NCBI RefSeq assembly: GCF_039555335.1
Contig: NC_092628.1
Span: forward strand, 75,766,713 to 75,830,712
Source of the DNA: Amphiura filiformis
Taxonomy: Eukaryota > Echinodermata > Ophiuroidea > Amphilepidida > Amphiuridae
Direction: 5' to 3'
DNA length: 64,000 bases
The position numbers and the translations under genes were made by a program. The notes under the pieces are model-generated. The model saw nothing but the letters and a program-made list of their open reading frames with translations. It was not told where the DNA came from and did not search any database. Position 1 is the first letter of the stretch. Each line of letters begins with the position of its first letter. This document shows, piece after piece, positions 11,401 through 25,026 of this stretch.

Positions 11401-14400
11401 AGAAGTGAATTGCCTACCATACCTTCGGTAGGCCTATGGAGCAAATTATTTTCAAACTAATGCTGAAATCCATCATATTTATGATACAGCAAACTGAATG
11501 TAAGACGTGCTTCATACACATGTTCAGTCAGTGATATGTATTTGTTTTTTAAGCAGGCCACCTTGATCATATCAGCTTAGCACTATGTACTCAGTTGGGA
11601 AATATTACCTTACAGAAGGGGATAGAAATACAAGTCTCCATTCTATGATTTTACATTATTAACTCAGAAATAACAGAAAACAGATTATAAACAAACCTGT
11701 GATTACACCTGCTGCGTTTGATGCCATGACAGCTTGGGGCATGTTGAGAAGACCAAGCTGTGGTGCCCCCAATAATCCAGCTGTATTAGCTAACGTTGTA
11801 GTCATAAGACCTGGAGTTGTTGAAAACCCTAATCCTGAAGTAGGTGCAGCGACTGCATCCAATGCTTGGATTTTAGCGGTGGCGGCTGCAGCAGCAACAG
11901 CAGCTGCAGGGGGAAGTCCTCCAGGGGCGGACGATGATACTGAGGGTGGGGTGATGATATTTAATCCAAATGCCTGTAAACATAGAAAGAAACAGATTAC
12001 AGTTAATGAACAAAAGTAGAAATACATACATCAAGTATTACATGTTTTCCTGGGAGACTATTTTCACCTACCCAATGTTGCAGTCTTACACAATTCAATT
12101 CAAAAAAGGAAAGTCACAAACTTTGTTGCCACTTTGTCTTGTATCATTTCATGAGAACTAAATTGAGAGAAGAAGCTAAATGACTCTCAAAAATCATTAG
12201 CCTTTTTGAAGTAAGGTGTACACAAAAGGAGGGCAATCTTCAATCTGGGTAAAACCTGGCAAATTCAAAAGACTTGACACACTTCGTGCAGCGCCATCTT
12301 ATTGTGTCCACCATATCTCGAAAAAACTAATTGAAGGCTTGAAAAGTGAAAAATCCGTAGAACAGATTTTTAGCTATTACAACTTATGCAAGTCATTTTA
12401 CAGACCCCTCTTAAACATTTGAAAACTGATGGTTCAATGGAAGAAATCAACACTTACCCTTCCTACTCTTAGATATTGTCCTCCCAAGTCAAAGAGGTTC
12501 ATTGATGCTATAGCATCCTGTGCTGATTGCATCTTATCATATTCTATGAAACCATACCCTCTGTGGACAGAACAAGACAAATATATTATATAAATGGTCA
12601 GGTATGAAAGGCACTGTTTATTCATATTCATTTGCATCTTTATCACAATTTACTGAATATACGTCACTTTCTTCCTTTCAGTGAAAATAGGAATTTTATT
12701 TGTAATAGTCCTATTCACATCTAATGCAAACTTCAATCAGTTACAGTATTTTTGAAGTCAAGCGACGCATCTTAAAACTCAACCACTCACACAGGTATTA
12801 ATTTGTGATAATCGACAGCGTACTCGTAGTAGAAATTTAACTTATTATGAAATCCTGTGTACTTGATTAAACTTTAATCATCATAAAGTAAACAGTATTT
12901 TAGACTTGATCACTTACTTGTGTTTGCCGCCAACAGATTCTGTGGGTAACATACAAGACTTGATATTTCCAAATGCCTCAAAAACACTGTAATAAGAAAC
13001 AAGAAGGTAATGTTCATTAAGGGTTTATTGTAAAAGGAACTTGATATCATCAATGACTAAGTGTTCAGAAATAGTTCTAAGGATTATAATATTTTGTCAA
13101 ATATTACCAATTTGTTCATGGGTCGCAAACATGTATGTTTTCAAACATACTTGTAGCAGGTATGAATGAAAATGGTGCAATAACTTAATACACCACAATT
13201 TTCAAACAAAATTACTGATACACAGCTTTTTTTTACTTGAGTACTTCTTCTACACAAGATTGTAATTACACAAATTTCTGTAATTACACAAATTTCTTGG
13301 GGAAAATAGGCGAACCATGTGTGTAAGGGTATGATGAAAGACAAAACAACATAATATCCACTTAGAAATGATTCCACAACAGTTCAAAGTTATATAGAAG
13401 TCATTGACCATGCAATGCAACATTGGGAAAAGCATTGGTGGGAAGGGGAGGTAAAATATGATCCAAATAGTTGCATCAATAAAGTGAAGTTATAAAACAT
13501 GTTTACATACCTTTTGATGTCTTCTGCTGACAGATCTGAGTGAATTGATGCAATGTAAATACGTGGATAGCCTTTGGATTCCTCCATGATCTGGTCTACT
13601 ACAGGCTGTGCTTGAGGCATGTTGCTAGGACGACCAACCTGAAAATAACACATCACCAAAACTGATAAATCAACTATTGTTTTCTCAAAATATTGTTGCA
13701 ATCCATGGTGAAAACATTAGAACTCTTTGTTCATCAGTTTTTGTCAAATAATCTTCACTTTTAGTAGTACTATTGTTGAGGAAAAACAACTTTCACACAT
13801 ATTTTGCATATATGTGTAATACATCTACTAAACTTCAAGACTTTGGTAGTGGCAGTTAACATATTCACTTAAATCCTGCCACACTTCTTTTAACATATGA
13901 CAGTTCTTCCAAACATATTTTCCTTCCAAAATGTGCTGCATTCAACTTGTCAATGTCAGATAATTCCCTAGCAGCTTATTAGGCACCACATTGAAGTTGA
14001 AGATTATAACGCTATCGGTGCCCGATTAGTTATCAATTAAATCTGTGTGATGTAATAAGTTTTATCAAGCATAATAATTAACATTTTGCATAGTGTTATT
14101 GTTTTTCATTTTAAATAATAAAAACGATATAGCAGTGGGAAATGTTCAGGGTATGATAGAAAGAGCCATATGTTCCTATCGGGCCTTACTAACCTTGATA
14201 TTTCTGCCACCAATCATGACACCATTCATTTGGTCCAATGCCAGCTGTGCTGCCTCTGGTAGATCATACTCAACAAAGGCAAACCCTTTGTGCTTCATTG
14301 TTACAGGATCCCATGACATATTGATGCTTTTGATTGGTCCAAACGGTAAAAAGGCTTGTCTAATGGTGTCCTCGCGGAGTTCAAAGCTGATGGAGCCAAC

Positions 14401-17400
14401 GTAGACACGACACATCAAGGCCACTGCTCTCTGTCGTTGTGCGGCCATCTGTAAGTTACTCATTTGCTGTAATAAAACAAAACACAAATTATGATTAAAT
14501 TTCATAATCAAGATTTGCAATAGTATCTAGAACTAGCTTAATCCTAATACTCAACCCTGCTATTTGCTATAAAGAAGAAACGAAAAAGGACAGAAGATGA
14601 AGAAAGAAATCACTTGGCACCCCCAGGATTCAAACCTTAGACCCCCTGCATGCCAAGCACACGATAACAGACCGGTAGCTCCACAGGGCAGCGATTCTGT
14701 GAGCATATAACACTTAGGGATTCACGCATGCGCAGTGGTTCTCATCATAGTATTTTGTGGTATCATGACTGTCAGGGTTAAGATTAAGCACTAAAAACAA
14801 TGTGGTTCTTGATTAGCTTGGGTATGCAAGTTGTATTCTTCAATAAAATCTCCTAACAAGCTGACCCCGAATGACTTTGATCTCAGTATGACTCTGAAAA
14901 GTTCCCATATTGCAGCTACAACTTTGGTTGCAATTAGATTGAACTGTCCAGGCAAGACCAGCATATACTTTGCCTGATCTGTTTTTCTGTATTTAAATTT
15001 CATTTTGAAATCTGTTCTTACTTGTTGCTGATGAGCTAATGTCTGTTTGACCAGCACACTCTTGATATTCTGCTCCATGGCATATTTCTTGGCTCTGTTC
15101 AAAGCTTCCTGTTGCTCTGGTGTCAGCTTGGGCAGTGAGGTGATCAACGGCACATCCTTCTTGGCTCCCGGTCCTGCTAGTACTGGACCAGTCTGTTCTG
15201 CCATTGGGAGGGGTGAAGGACTTCTCTTGACTGTATTCGAAAAGACACAAACCCAACATGCATTAGAATATAGAACAGATTTGGTCCACTCAAACCTTAT
15301 TTATGCAGATGCCACTTTCAAATCATATTTCATGAAATGTCATCCGAGGCCCAAAAATGATGAGTCCAAATTGTAAAATTTCATATCATTTAGAGATACA
15401 TTCAAGCAATTTTGCCTCGGATGATGTGGCATCAACATTAGGCAAAAACAAAACAAAATTGTTGTGTTGCCCTCGCAAGGATGAAATAATAAGGGGGGGT
15501 TGGATGGTTGAGATTTATTTACATTTCTTTCCAGCATCAATTGGCCATTTATTTAAAAACCTGCAGAAAGAGAGGTTAAGTATGGGTATAATACCTTTTT
15601 TTCAGAGAATTAGTAATTTATGTTCCAAATTGTTTAGAATTGACAAGGTCCTTGACCCAATTGATAGCTTCATCCCCATTTTTCTTCACCAAAACTGTGA
15701 TTTTGGTATCAGACGAAAGCTCATATTTTTCTCATTACCCCAGCAAAATTTAACTCCCGAGATGTTTCGTTTAGATAGTGTGAGCAAAAACGTGTTGAAT
15801 TGTGGTAACCACACCAGTAGTGTATGCACTGTCTTATAGGGCATTGTTATACATCTTCACTTCTCATATCAAAACCACTGGGGCAATAGAAATCAAAATT
15901 TGGAAACAATGTTTTTGTAATGGTAGGCCTCAATGTAAGCTGAACATGAAAATATTGGCCCACACCCATTTAAAGCATTAATACGCATTCAAGTATTCCA
16001 CTTAAGTGAAATAATCCAATAGTGTACAGTAAATTTTTTTCAAAATCCAGACCAGTTGTTGAGGGCAACATCACATTTTTTGTTCGTTTTATTACCTTAC
16101 TTCACATATGGTTTCAGTGGCCCTATCAGAGGGGTAAAGGTGCTTTTAAAACAGCATAAACTTTGGTGGGAATTAGCTCCCTCAGCACTTTCCATCCCAC
16201 CCAATTTGGACTTAATGGATTTGAAAACCACATTATTACATGTAGTTATTGCAGCTTATATATATATCAGACAATATCACATAATGAACCATACCATGCT
16301 GGGAAAATTATATGTGAAAAATGATATCATGGTGTTTTTGTTGTTTCACAGCTTGATATGGTTACATTATGCTTCCCTCCCCTCCTGAAGAGCTTCAACC
16401 ATGAGCATTTTCCATCATGTAACCTCACAAACATTTTGATGAAGGATATAAAACCTGAGCAACATAGCTTCATCATCATCATCATCAGGAACAGAGAAAT
16501 CAGCAGCATCACCAATATGGTAAATGGTTTATACACGGACCAACAAACAAGATTTTTTTTATAGATGTTTACCACAAATTGTGTCATTGGGTCGGATGTG
16601 GGCCTTTGGTATAGGCCACACAGTCGTGAGATATGAGTGAGTTGCGGCATCACGTACGCAGTGTGCTTAGCTTCGTAACTGAAACATTGGCACAAAAATA
16701 CAGAGAAAAACAAAAAAGAGAAAAGAGAACAATTGATTCATTGCTGGATATGTTATTTAAAAACTCCAATATGGATTAAATGATCCTAAAGGACAAGGAC
16801 TTCATTTGTAACTTCCCCTAGAGTAACTTCAAAAACATATCTTTTAAAAGTTCATTATTTGCACTGTGCATGATGTTCCCTTACAAATTTTGTTCTTTTC
16901 CTTTTAAGTTCCAAAATTGAATAGTTTCGACATAATGACCTGATTTACCACCAATATCTGTGATCTCACTTACCCTTCACAAAGAAAACATGATAGGCAA
17001 CCGATTAAAACTTTGAACGATCACTGCCAATCTTCGTCTTAAAGGAGAAGTATGATAAGAAAAAATATTCAGGCCATTTCAAGAAGATACTTTATACCTG
17101 ATCCAATTTAGGCCTAACAATGAATCGGAACTATAGATTTCCTACAATTTTGATCCAAATTCAATTTTTAAATCAAATTCTTGCTTGGCTAGTGTGGCAT
17201 AACAGCACCCTCTCTCAAGTCAAAACAGTGGATGGGTGGAAAGGACAGCATCAAAATTTTGCTTGGTCAGATAGACACTCTATAATCTGCAATGAATAGG
17301 TTGCCCTATGGATCAGGACTGTATTGAGTGATGTCAACGCCACCTTTCAGATGGCAGTGACATCATCATTTCTTTCTTAAAATATAAGTAAAATTAAAAA

Positions 17401-20400
17401 TAAAACACCAATTTTGTGATTTTTGGTGAGAATGATGGAAAATCGATACTTCCAATTTACGGATTAAACTTGTTCTTGAAATGTATATTTTTTTTTACCA
17501 TACTTTCTCTCTTTTAAGTATATCCATTTTTCAGTGTTGCCAATAGATGAACAGTTTCAACTTAACAGGTGGTAAATATTTCAGGTTTTTGAACACATAA
17601 GTATGAGATTCATAAATTTCAATTCAAGTTCAAAATATGACCAATGTTAAAGCCAAAAAAATGAGTATGTCTCAGTTACCACACACTTTGCTTCTGAGAA
17701 AAAAGTTTTGAGAGCATTTGTCGGACAATTGTGAGTTTATAATTAGCACTTTAAAGTTGTGAAAATATTTCATGCGTGTAAGAATATAATTTTTGAGCAT
17801 CTCATGCATATTTTGACTGGATTCGAAAGGGGGGGGGGCAAAGAAGAGGGGACCACTACTTTCCGCATTGGATTTTAAAATTTTCACAAATTCTGAGACA
17901 TACTACTAGTATTTTTTTGCCTTATTGGCTGCATATATTTTTGCTTTAAAAAAAAATAATTTTCCTCATAATTCTATGTTCATACATGTATCTAGCACAG
18001 TGATATCAATTTTGTTTATATTTAATTTGCTCTATCTAGTAAATTATCTGGAGTTAACCTTAAAGCACTACCAGTCTGAAACACTAGAGGGATTGGGAGA
18101 TTTCCATGAATCAATAAAATGTCTAATAAACAAATGAATGATGATTTGGCACTTGTTAAAAGCCGCTAAGCCCAACTTGCTCTGCTGAGATGCTAGAGAG
18201 GAAAAAGCCTGGTTTCGTGACAACCGCCATATCTCATATGCATACACAAAAAAGAAACAAATAAGAAAAACAGAGATTGTTATGAAGATGCTGCACCATC
18301 TGTGGAAGAAATATTAGAGTTAAAACATGGGTAGCTATTTGGTCATGTTCATTATGTTTATTTCAACTTTGTAATAATTTTAAAAACATTACATAGATGC
18401 AGGTGTTTGCTTGCGTACACTTGTGCACTGAGAAGAGGTCTCAAGTAAAATACAAGGTTCATATTTATTGTCAAAGCATACGATCCAAAGTTTGTGTACA
18501 CAATGTGAAAAACAAACATGCATTAATTCATCTTTTGCAAAATGTTAGTAGTACAGTACAATGATAAATATTTGTCATGTCATATGCAAGTGATAGATAC
18601 ATTTTCATGGTGGTATTCATGGTGGAAAGTGATGTAAAATGCGGATAGGATAGGGAATGCAAAGTCAAATAGAACGAGAAAAAGACGGCACGACTGCAAC
18701 AGTTTTTCTTCTTTTCTGTGTCCGTCTCTTAGTTTGGTCATTCACTTGACATTCAGATTCGAAAGTCGTATAAGTAGTGATCGTGAAAGCTGCAATGACT
18801 CTGAAAAAGAGCAACAAAAAAATGGAGAAAAAAAAATACATGCATATGACATTGGTAATCTTAAATTTCAAAATTGTATAATATGCATTTGAGGTGACCT
18901 GCCAAATATCAGTAAATTGACTTTAAAATCTAGTATCAGTATCAATCAGACCTATATTGTACCCAAGACAGACATATGCAAAAAAAAAAATAAATAAAAA
19001 AAAAAAAAATCACAAGGCAAATATGTAAGTAAAAAGAAAACAAATATTATCTGAAATGGTGCAAGACTAAATTCTTATGTAATTCAATAGAAATCTAAAA
19101 CACTACTAAGGGGAATAAAAGAAAGTAAACATGCTTTTTCCTATAACTACTACTTGGGTAAGGAAACAAAAATGTTTTTAAATTGGGTAAAAAAGAAATA
19201 AAGGAAAAACTACTAATAACAGTATAATCACAAATAAATATAATATGTTCTAAATAAAAGGTAACTGAATAAAACAACCTACACATACATGTACTCATTA
19301 AAAAATTAGCTAAACCCCACTTCAACATTTTAACCAAGTAACCAAAACATCAAAATGCCTAGGAAAGACTTTTACTACTTTTGAATGGTCCGCATGGTGT
19401 ATGTGGCAGGCGGGCAAGCCAACAACAATCAGCTGTTTGTGACGATAAGCACCCAAGTTCTGTTGGAGATAAAAGTATAAAACAGGCGTATCTTTTGGAC
19501 CCTGGTCCATTTTAAGGCAGTAATGACAGTATTTTCTCTAATTTTCACTAACAATTTTAATTATTCCAAGAATGCCAGAAAACCTTAACTTTGATTTTGA
19601 CTCACATTGATTTTATTGAGCATAAGTGTTCCTATAATCTTTAATTAGTTGGTTTGTATTAAGAAAAAAAATCCAACATGTCTTAAAATTCAAATTACTT
19701 TTTCTTCAAACTCCTTGCCAAATTTAAATGCTCTGAACTTTTTAAAATCTCTCAAACATAATCACACTTCCCCAAACATCACATTGGGGTGAAATCCAAA
19801 ACTGATTAAAATCAACATCTATGGATAATAGATTTCTATAATGACTTTTGTGGCAATCAAATCTTGTACTAAGAATACATTACTTTTACACCAATCCAGA
19901 TTCCAGAATAACTTTTTCAACAGTGTGTTACTACTCCCATGATCAAATTGTACACATTTAAGTGTGTTGATTTACTTAGGGACCAACCTTTTTTGTTCAC
20001 AATTTTGTTGTATGGTGTTCTACCGTATTCAACCTATTTAGCACCTTGAGCGCATTAGTTAATATTTTCCATCAAAAAGAAAAAAATGAAGTCAGACACT
20101 AGAAACCAGGAAAAAAAAGAACAAGAATAAAGTTCACATGCCTTGCAATTCACAACCAATTTTTCTGTCATTTTCTATATATTATCCACCCAATTATGCT
20201 AATAAGGTTAAATTCGGTATTTCTTTCACTTTTTCCTGGATTAATTAGTCAACCTTATTAAGATATAAATTTGAGCTACACTTCAAATTAAGGTGACAGA
20301 ATGTGTTTTTTTTGGCAAACGTTTGACTTCCAGTGAGAAAAATCTGACCCAAAACTTCCCCAAAGTCACACACAAGCTACTTTCTTTTAAATTAAAAATG

Positions 20401-22136
20401 TTTTTGTTGCATTGTTTTTTGCGAAATGAAAACATTTTCACTCAGAACTTGTAAAACTATGACATTACATGAGATAAACCTAGATCATGAAATAACTTAT
20501 ACATCTATTTCTGATATGTAAGGGCAATACATTTTAAGTTTGATGCAAGAGGTTACTACTTGGTCATGGTCAACAATAGACCAAACAATACCTAAGAACT
20601 TGTCTGGTTACGTAAGGCCCAGGGTCCAGCTGGACCTTGTATATGGGCTGTGCCAGCTACACAATCTGTAACAAAAAAACTCGGACACAGAAAAAAAAGA
20701 AAGAGAAAAAACAAGAAAAGACAAAGCCTGTGTTAGGTTGTGTCACAAATTTGATAGCTGTGGAGATAATGAGTTAGTTCAAGCCTACCCCAACTGAAAT
20801 GATGATATACGTACACCATGGGCAAGTTGCACTAATGATATTTCAACTCATTGCCTACCAAAACACTGAAGTAATAATTGCAAAAATGTTTCCCTCCAGA
20901 TTGACAATGAAATAGCCTTTGAATAATTGATACCCTCAAATGCACACACATTGTATCTAATGGTATCATACCATTCCAATTCAGATTCAGCTTTTCATGT
21001 GTTTAAGCAACATGCATAACAGAGCATTTACTTCACAGAATTGCTTTTACCAGTGGGGCTAGGTTTACAATAAGGTATACCACCCACAAGTTGTAATTTA
21101 TTCTGAGAGTATGCACCATTCTCAAAATAATCAGCAAGTGCATTATAGGAGTGGCATACCAGATTCTAAAACTGCCGCCAGTGGTTGCTAAATTAGATTT
21201 TCAGATCGGGCCCAAAAAGTAATTTTTTAACTTCTTCCTTCATTTTTGTCTGAAAATGAACATTTTCACATCTCTGGACCTGTAAGTCCATTTTACTTGG
21301 GATTTTCAGCAAATCATAGCCTTTTAAAATGGGCAGGAATATTGGGTATAATGTATGACCTGATTTGCTTGATTGCATCACATGTACATTAAATATAGAT
21401 ACCCATGTATACATACATGTACAAAAGTTTTGCTCTCTTTTGCTGAAATAAACTTGTATAAGTACACACATGATAAGCTTAATCTGGTTAGTTCTTTACC
21501 AGGATAATTTGCATACTTGGAAGGTTATTTTGCTTCCCCAGGTACAAAAGTATGGTACATAACATATGAGCAGGATCATAAGGAAGTTTTTTGTGCTTAA
21601 TTCGTCTAAACTCCTTTAGAAATTATCAACTGTTAATCCATACCCAACTCACAAATGTACACACAAATATATGTAGGGGTGTATGTAACATACACACAAA
21701 GCTCTAAAAACAAGACACATTTCTCAAATGTGGACCCTATCCAAAACACCCCCAGCACCCAATCCTCCACAGGACTAATTATGATAATGGATTAGTTGTA
21801 TAATTTTAGGCTTTATGTAAGTAATACAACAAATCTGGAATCCCTTGATGTCAAATCACAAAACTATTTTATAAAATTTTCTCCATATCCAACTGTTAAA
21901 GAATTAGTAGCGTCCCTTATTTGAAATTGAGAACCCCCTTCTGATCTTTTTATGAAGAATGTTGATCTGAACGTGACCATACTTCATGAACAGTTGATAA
22001 GAATGGTACTTTTGAGTATTTTATACCATAAGTTTTGTGATTATTGGCTTCAGGCAATTCCATACCGATCATTTAAATGATACCCACCATCTTGATGTTC
22101 TTCTGTCTTTGTCTTCTTTGGTGATGGCTCCCCCAT
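8476..22136 (-). CDS. PUF60: poly(U)-binding splicing factor PUF60, ten coding exons
   Basis: Nuclear splicing factor that acts with U2AF in 3' splice-site recognition; orthologue of vertebrate PUF60 and fly half pint. Coding exons on the minus strand: 22136-22088, 15230-15022, 14466-14194, 13638-13511, 12986-12918, 12560-12458, 11973-11697, 10954-10677, 10153-9964, 8585-8476. All junctions are GT-AG and the phases agree, giving 561 residues against about 559 in human. RRM1 (about 106-180) has RNP2 VYVGSI and RNP1 [11 protein letters not shown]2 (about 203-277) has IYIASI and KGYGFIEY. An Ala/Pro-rich linker follows (278-440), then the C-terminal UHM (463-561) with RWF at 537-539. I chose the ATG at 22136 because it lies in GCCATGG and gives the family length. 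Its frame stays open upstream to an acceptor at 22176, so a further 5' exon, perhaps coding, is likely. An alternative start is the Met codon at 15204. Confidence 0.95.
11034..11192. mobile_element. short MITE in PUF60 intron
   Basis: Inverted ends of about 32 bp: TCCAGTTAAAATCCATACA near 11042-11060 and its inverse TGTATGGATTTCAACTGGA at 11167-11185, extending to CCCCTATG. The interior of roughly 90 bp is non-coding. I could not fix a target-site duplication, so the superfamily is open. Confidence 0.7.
14575..14790 (-). repeat. tRNA-derived SINE in PUF60 intron
   Basis: Read on the minus strand, the segment has an A-box-like GAGCTACCGG (about 14681-14672) and, about 35 bp further on, a B box GGTTTGAATCC (14636-14626), close to the pol III consensus GGTTCGANTCC. 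The part between resembles a tRNA anticodon arm but does not close into a clean cloverleaf, so this is a SINE head and not a functional tRNA. Confidence 0.6.
15231..22087 (-). other. PUF60 intron 1, about 6.9 kb
   Basis: Bounded by donor GTGGGT after 22088 and acceptor ATACAG before 15230. The content is AT-rich and unremarkable: a CAT triplet run (near 16472-16490), an A-rich run (18980-19010) and a possible cassette exon (20665-20612, listed separately). The several 60-160-codon open frames here have no domain or splice support. Confidence 0.7.
20612..20665 (-). CDS. PUF60: candidate 54-bp cassette exon of PUF60
   Basis: On the minus strand a strong pyrimidine tract ending TTTTTTTGTTACAG precedes 54 open bases, which end at TTAC followed by GTAACC. 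The length is a multiple of three. Placed between the phase-1 exons at 22088 and 15230, it keeps the frame and would add 18 residues ([18 protein letters not shown], allowing for the split codons). The donor is moderate and I know no PUF60 isoform containing this peptide, so it remains a candidate. Confidence 0.4.
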
Positions 22137-22280
22137 GGCTAGCACATTGGGTTTGGTGTCCCCGTCTGTATTGGCCTGTACATACAAAAGAATCGCAAAT
22201 ATTTTCCTTAGTTAGTGGCACTGTACCCCATTGTACTTACTCACAGGACACAGTTGAGGTAATTGATCTCATATTTTGGG

Positions 22281-22456
22281 CAGGGTTCGAATTCATTAAA
22301 AAATTTTGTGTAGCAGTTTTTGGCTAATTCATCATAATCAGGATACTTCCATATACTAAAGCACTATAACAAGTGCTATACAAATGCAAAATTGGGTAGC
22401 AGTTACTTCAAAATAAGGAGCAAACTGCTATGCGATACAGCCGAATTCGAACCCTG
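22281..22456. mobile_element. hAT-like MITE with 8-bp target duplication
   Basis: Ends CAGGGTTCGAATTC and GAATTCGAACCCTG are perfect inverses over 14 bp. Both sides carry ATTTTGGG (22273-22280 and 22457-22464), an exact 8-bp duplication. The 176-bp interior is non-coding. It sits about 100 bp upstream of the first recognised PUF60 coding exon. Confidence 0.9.
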
Positions 22457-22779
22457 ATTTTGGGTGGATTCAACATTCCCCGAACTGGCAAAACTGAAGT
22501 AATTTACAGTTCTGTAGAATCTTAAATCTTATGATAATAAAACCTGTCAAAGTCTTGCTTGCAAGACTAGGATTTCCCCGGACCATTACAGAATGAATGC
22601 AAGATTTCCTGACCTTGCAGAATTTTATTAAATTCTTAGCAGGTTTGGTCAATATTTTTAAGCCTTAATTATTTTCAAAATACAAAATTAATGGAAATTT
22701 CTTATTTTTATCATCAATAAATGATGAGTTTTGTGTGCATCCACATGCATTATATGCATGTGACATTTAGTCAAGAACT

Positions 22780-22930
22780 CTAACATAGAATTTGCACAGA
22801 ATAGTCACACATTCGACAAACGTTCAATGCTCGAGTCCATTGCTATCGTTTTTCGGTAGATCAGTGTTGACATTTTTTTGAACAGATGTTATTTATTTCT
22901 GATGCGATCGCCCGTTGAGGCTGTTTACTA
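22780..22930 (+). repeat. dispersed repeat, second copy at 37100-37380
   Basis: Shared blocks in the same order are GCACA, CATTCGA, TGCTATCGTTTTT, TTTTTTG and GATGCGATC, then GGCTGT. They occur at 22783-22925 and again inside XPO7 intron 1 at about 37105-37382. The copies differ by indels. The family is unknown. Confidence 0.4.
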
Positions 22931-24707
22931 AATTAACTTATAGAATAGTAGACCTCATCTGGATTTGCTTCAATTGTCAATCATGACAGTGAATGTGGCA
23001 TGTGTAAGTTTGATCAAGAAATCTATCTACTATCCACGACCACACGATAGTTACGGTACTGTGTGGATAGAGAAAGAACGTGGAACTATAACTACCTGTA
23101 CTTCAGTCACTAGTGACTAGTCTCAATCGTCGCCAATTTCATGATATTCAAACGTATTAAAACTTAAAATTTATGACTTTATCTGTATCTTCAGAGCAGA
23201 GTTTGCAAATTTTTAAGAGATTAACCATGATGCTAACTATTCACCGACGTGTCATCTGTGTAACTGTCCAATTTTAATTGTCATGCTTCATGGTGTCATG
23301 CTTCACTGATTCTGGTGGGTTTTGAGAAAGCTCAACATTTATATCCTCAATCCATCCATTGTCGGTTATCAGTGGCCTGGATTGAGGATAGACTTTTCAA
23401 TCAAGCGTGAGTGTAGGCTATATTTTGGACAATTGCTAAACAAGTCAGTGTGCTCGATTCTTAACACGTGTCGGTGTGAAGGTTTTCGAGATGTGATTTC
23501 ATGTGGTGATTCAGCGATCGAGTATTATAAATTCAACTTGATAACTTCTTTCAAGGGTGTCAACTAAAGCTAAGAAAAGGTTTGCCTTTAAAAAATTTTA
23601 TACCCAAATTGTCTTGCTCGAGAAGTCTAGCGAAGAATTTGCTCACCGATAGCTTCACATTCTATTCTAGAGACCAAATGTTGCATTCAAAGTCTAGAGT
23701 TGGATTCGCTGAAGCAGGACACCGTGTAAAGCAATTTAGGTTTGCACGGTTTAGGTATGAAAGGTGAATTCAAATTTGACATCAAACTGCATCATTTTAC
23801 ACATCAAATTAAAGCCCTTGAGTAAAGAAAGCCAAAACTGAAAACCTTTTTGTCATAGCACTTTCCGTAGCAAAGTTACATCTTGTCAAAGATTGACTTT
23901 CATCAAAAAGATTCAGCTAACAAAACAGCATTTCGGTGGTGTTTCTAGATCTTAGTCTCATGATGATAGCAGCTTTTCTATGTGGAGCTGCTATCAAAAT
24001 CATTTCATTCTGAAGTACCGGTACTTTCATTTTTTGTGTATAGGTGACCCTGGAGTGATGTCACAAGCCGTTGACCTCCGTTGACAACAAATCCGATTCA
24101 GAAGTCAAATTTGTAGTTTTCTGTGGTTTGTCTCTTTTCAAATCGGCCAAAATACTATAATTTCTATAACTTCTCGACATGGGGCCTCCAGCCAACAACA
24201 AAAATAAAGACTCTCCTACATGTTCATGTGTTCAGCTTCACATAAAATGCAATTTTCGCCAAGTATTTAACCTTTATTTTACCGAAATCGGCCGAGAAAT
24301 TTGCTCGATTCGAGGTCAAAACAGAACGTAAACAACTGAATGAGCTCTGCTACAAGTCTTCAAGTAGTCGCTCAGCTGCACGATCTACATGTATTGTGGG
24401 TTGAAAAGCGTAAGTGTAGCCGACTGTAGCATCATGTAAAATAAGTACCGGATGACCGGGTGACCTATACCTATCGCTGATGTACACGTCTCACAAACGA
24501 ACTACCCCCATTCACGCTGTACGAAGTTAGAAATAAAGGAGCCACTTAGCACGCCAGGCACGACTAAGCATGCAAAGTGCATAGCATCAGACTTTTGGTG
24601 ATCCCTGACCCTGTTATCTTTTTTTGCCGTGTCAGGCAGGAGCGCGCTGCTCATTAAATATTCATGAACCCAACACGTCACACACACATGGTCTTATTTG
24701 GCCGATC

Positions 24708-25026
24708 CACAGAGGAGTAAGATAAGACAGAGCGTGTACCACCAGTCAAAGTCCCCGTGTATTGTATGGTGTAAGTTCTCGCATATTCATGAGGGCCTAT
24801 TGTTCGATCGTGTAGTGTCTAACAATCACGCCAGCGCTGCGTGCCTTCGCGTATACGCAATAGAGCGTTGCGTGCTTTCGCGATTACGCGATAGACAATG
24901 ATAAATACGCGGTAATTGCGTAGCAGTCTCGCCTGTCGCATTTCACGGAACAATCGGCCCTCATTATCGGATGAGGCGGAGACTTTGACTGGTGGTACGC
25001 GCTCTGTCTTATCTTACTCCTCTGTG
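24708..25026. mobile_element. fold-back MITE, 46-bp inverted ends, 8-bp target duplication
   Basis: The ends (24708-24753 and 24981-25026, starting CACAGAGGAGTAAGATAAGA) pair with one mismatch in 46 bp. Both sides carry GGCCGATC (24700-24707, 25027-25034). An 8-bp duplication suggests a hAT or P-type transposase acting in trans. The interior is unusually CpG-rich for this region and holds a repeated GCGTGC-TTCGCG motif that folds on itself. Confidence 0.9.

Noticed and set aside
11699..12019. 106-codon plus-strand ORF
   Set aside because: Antisense shadow of PUF60 exon 11973-11697.
14626..14681. Possible tRNA gene on the minus strand
   Set aside because: A and B boxes are present but the arms do not pair into a cloverleaf; a SINE head is the better explanation. 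The same holds for 56083 and 61431.
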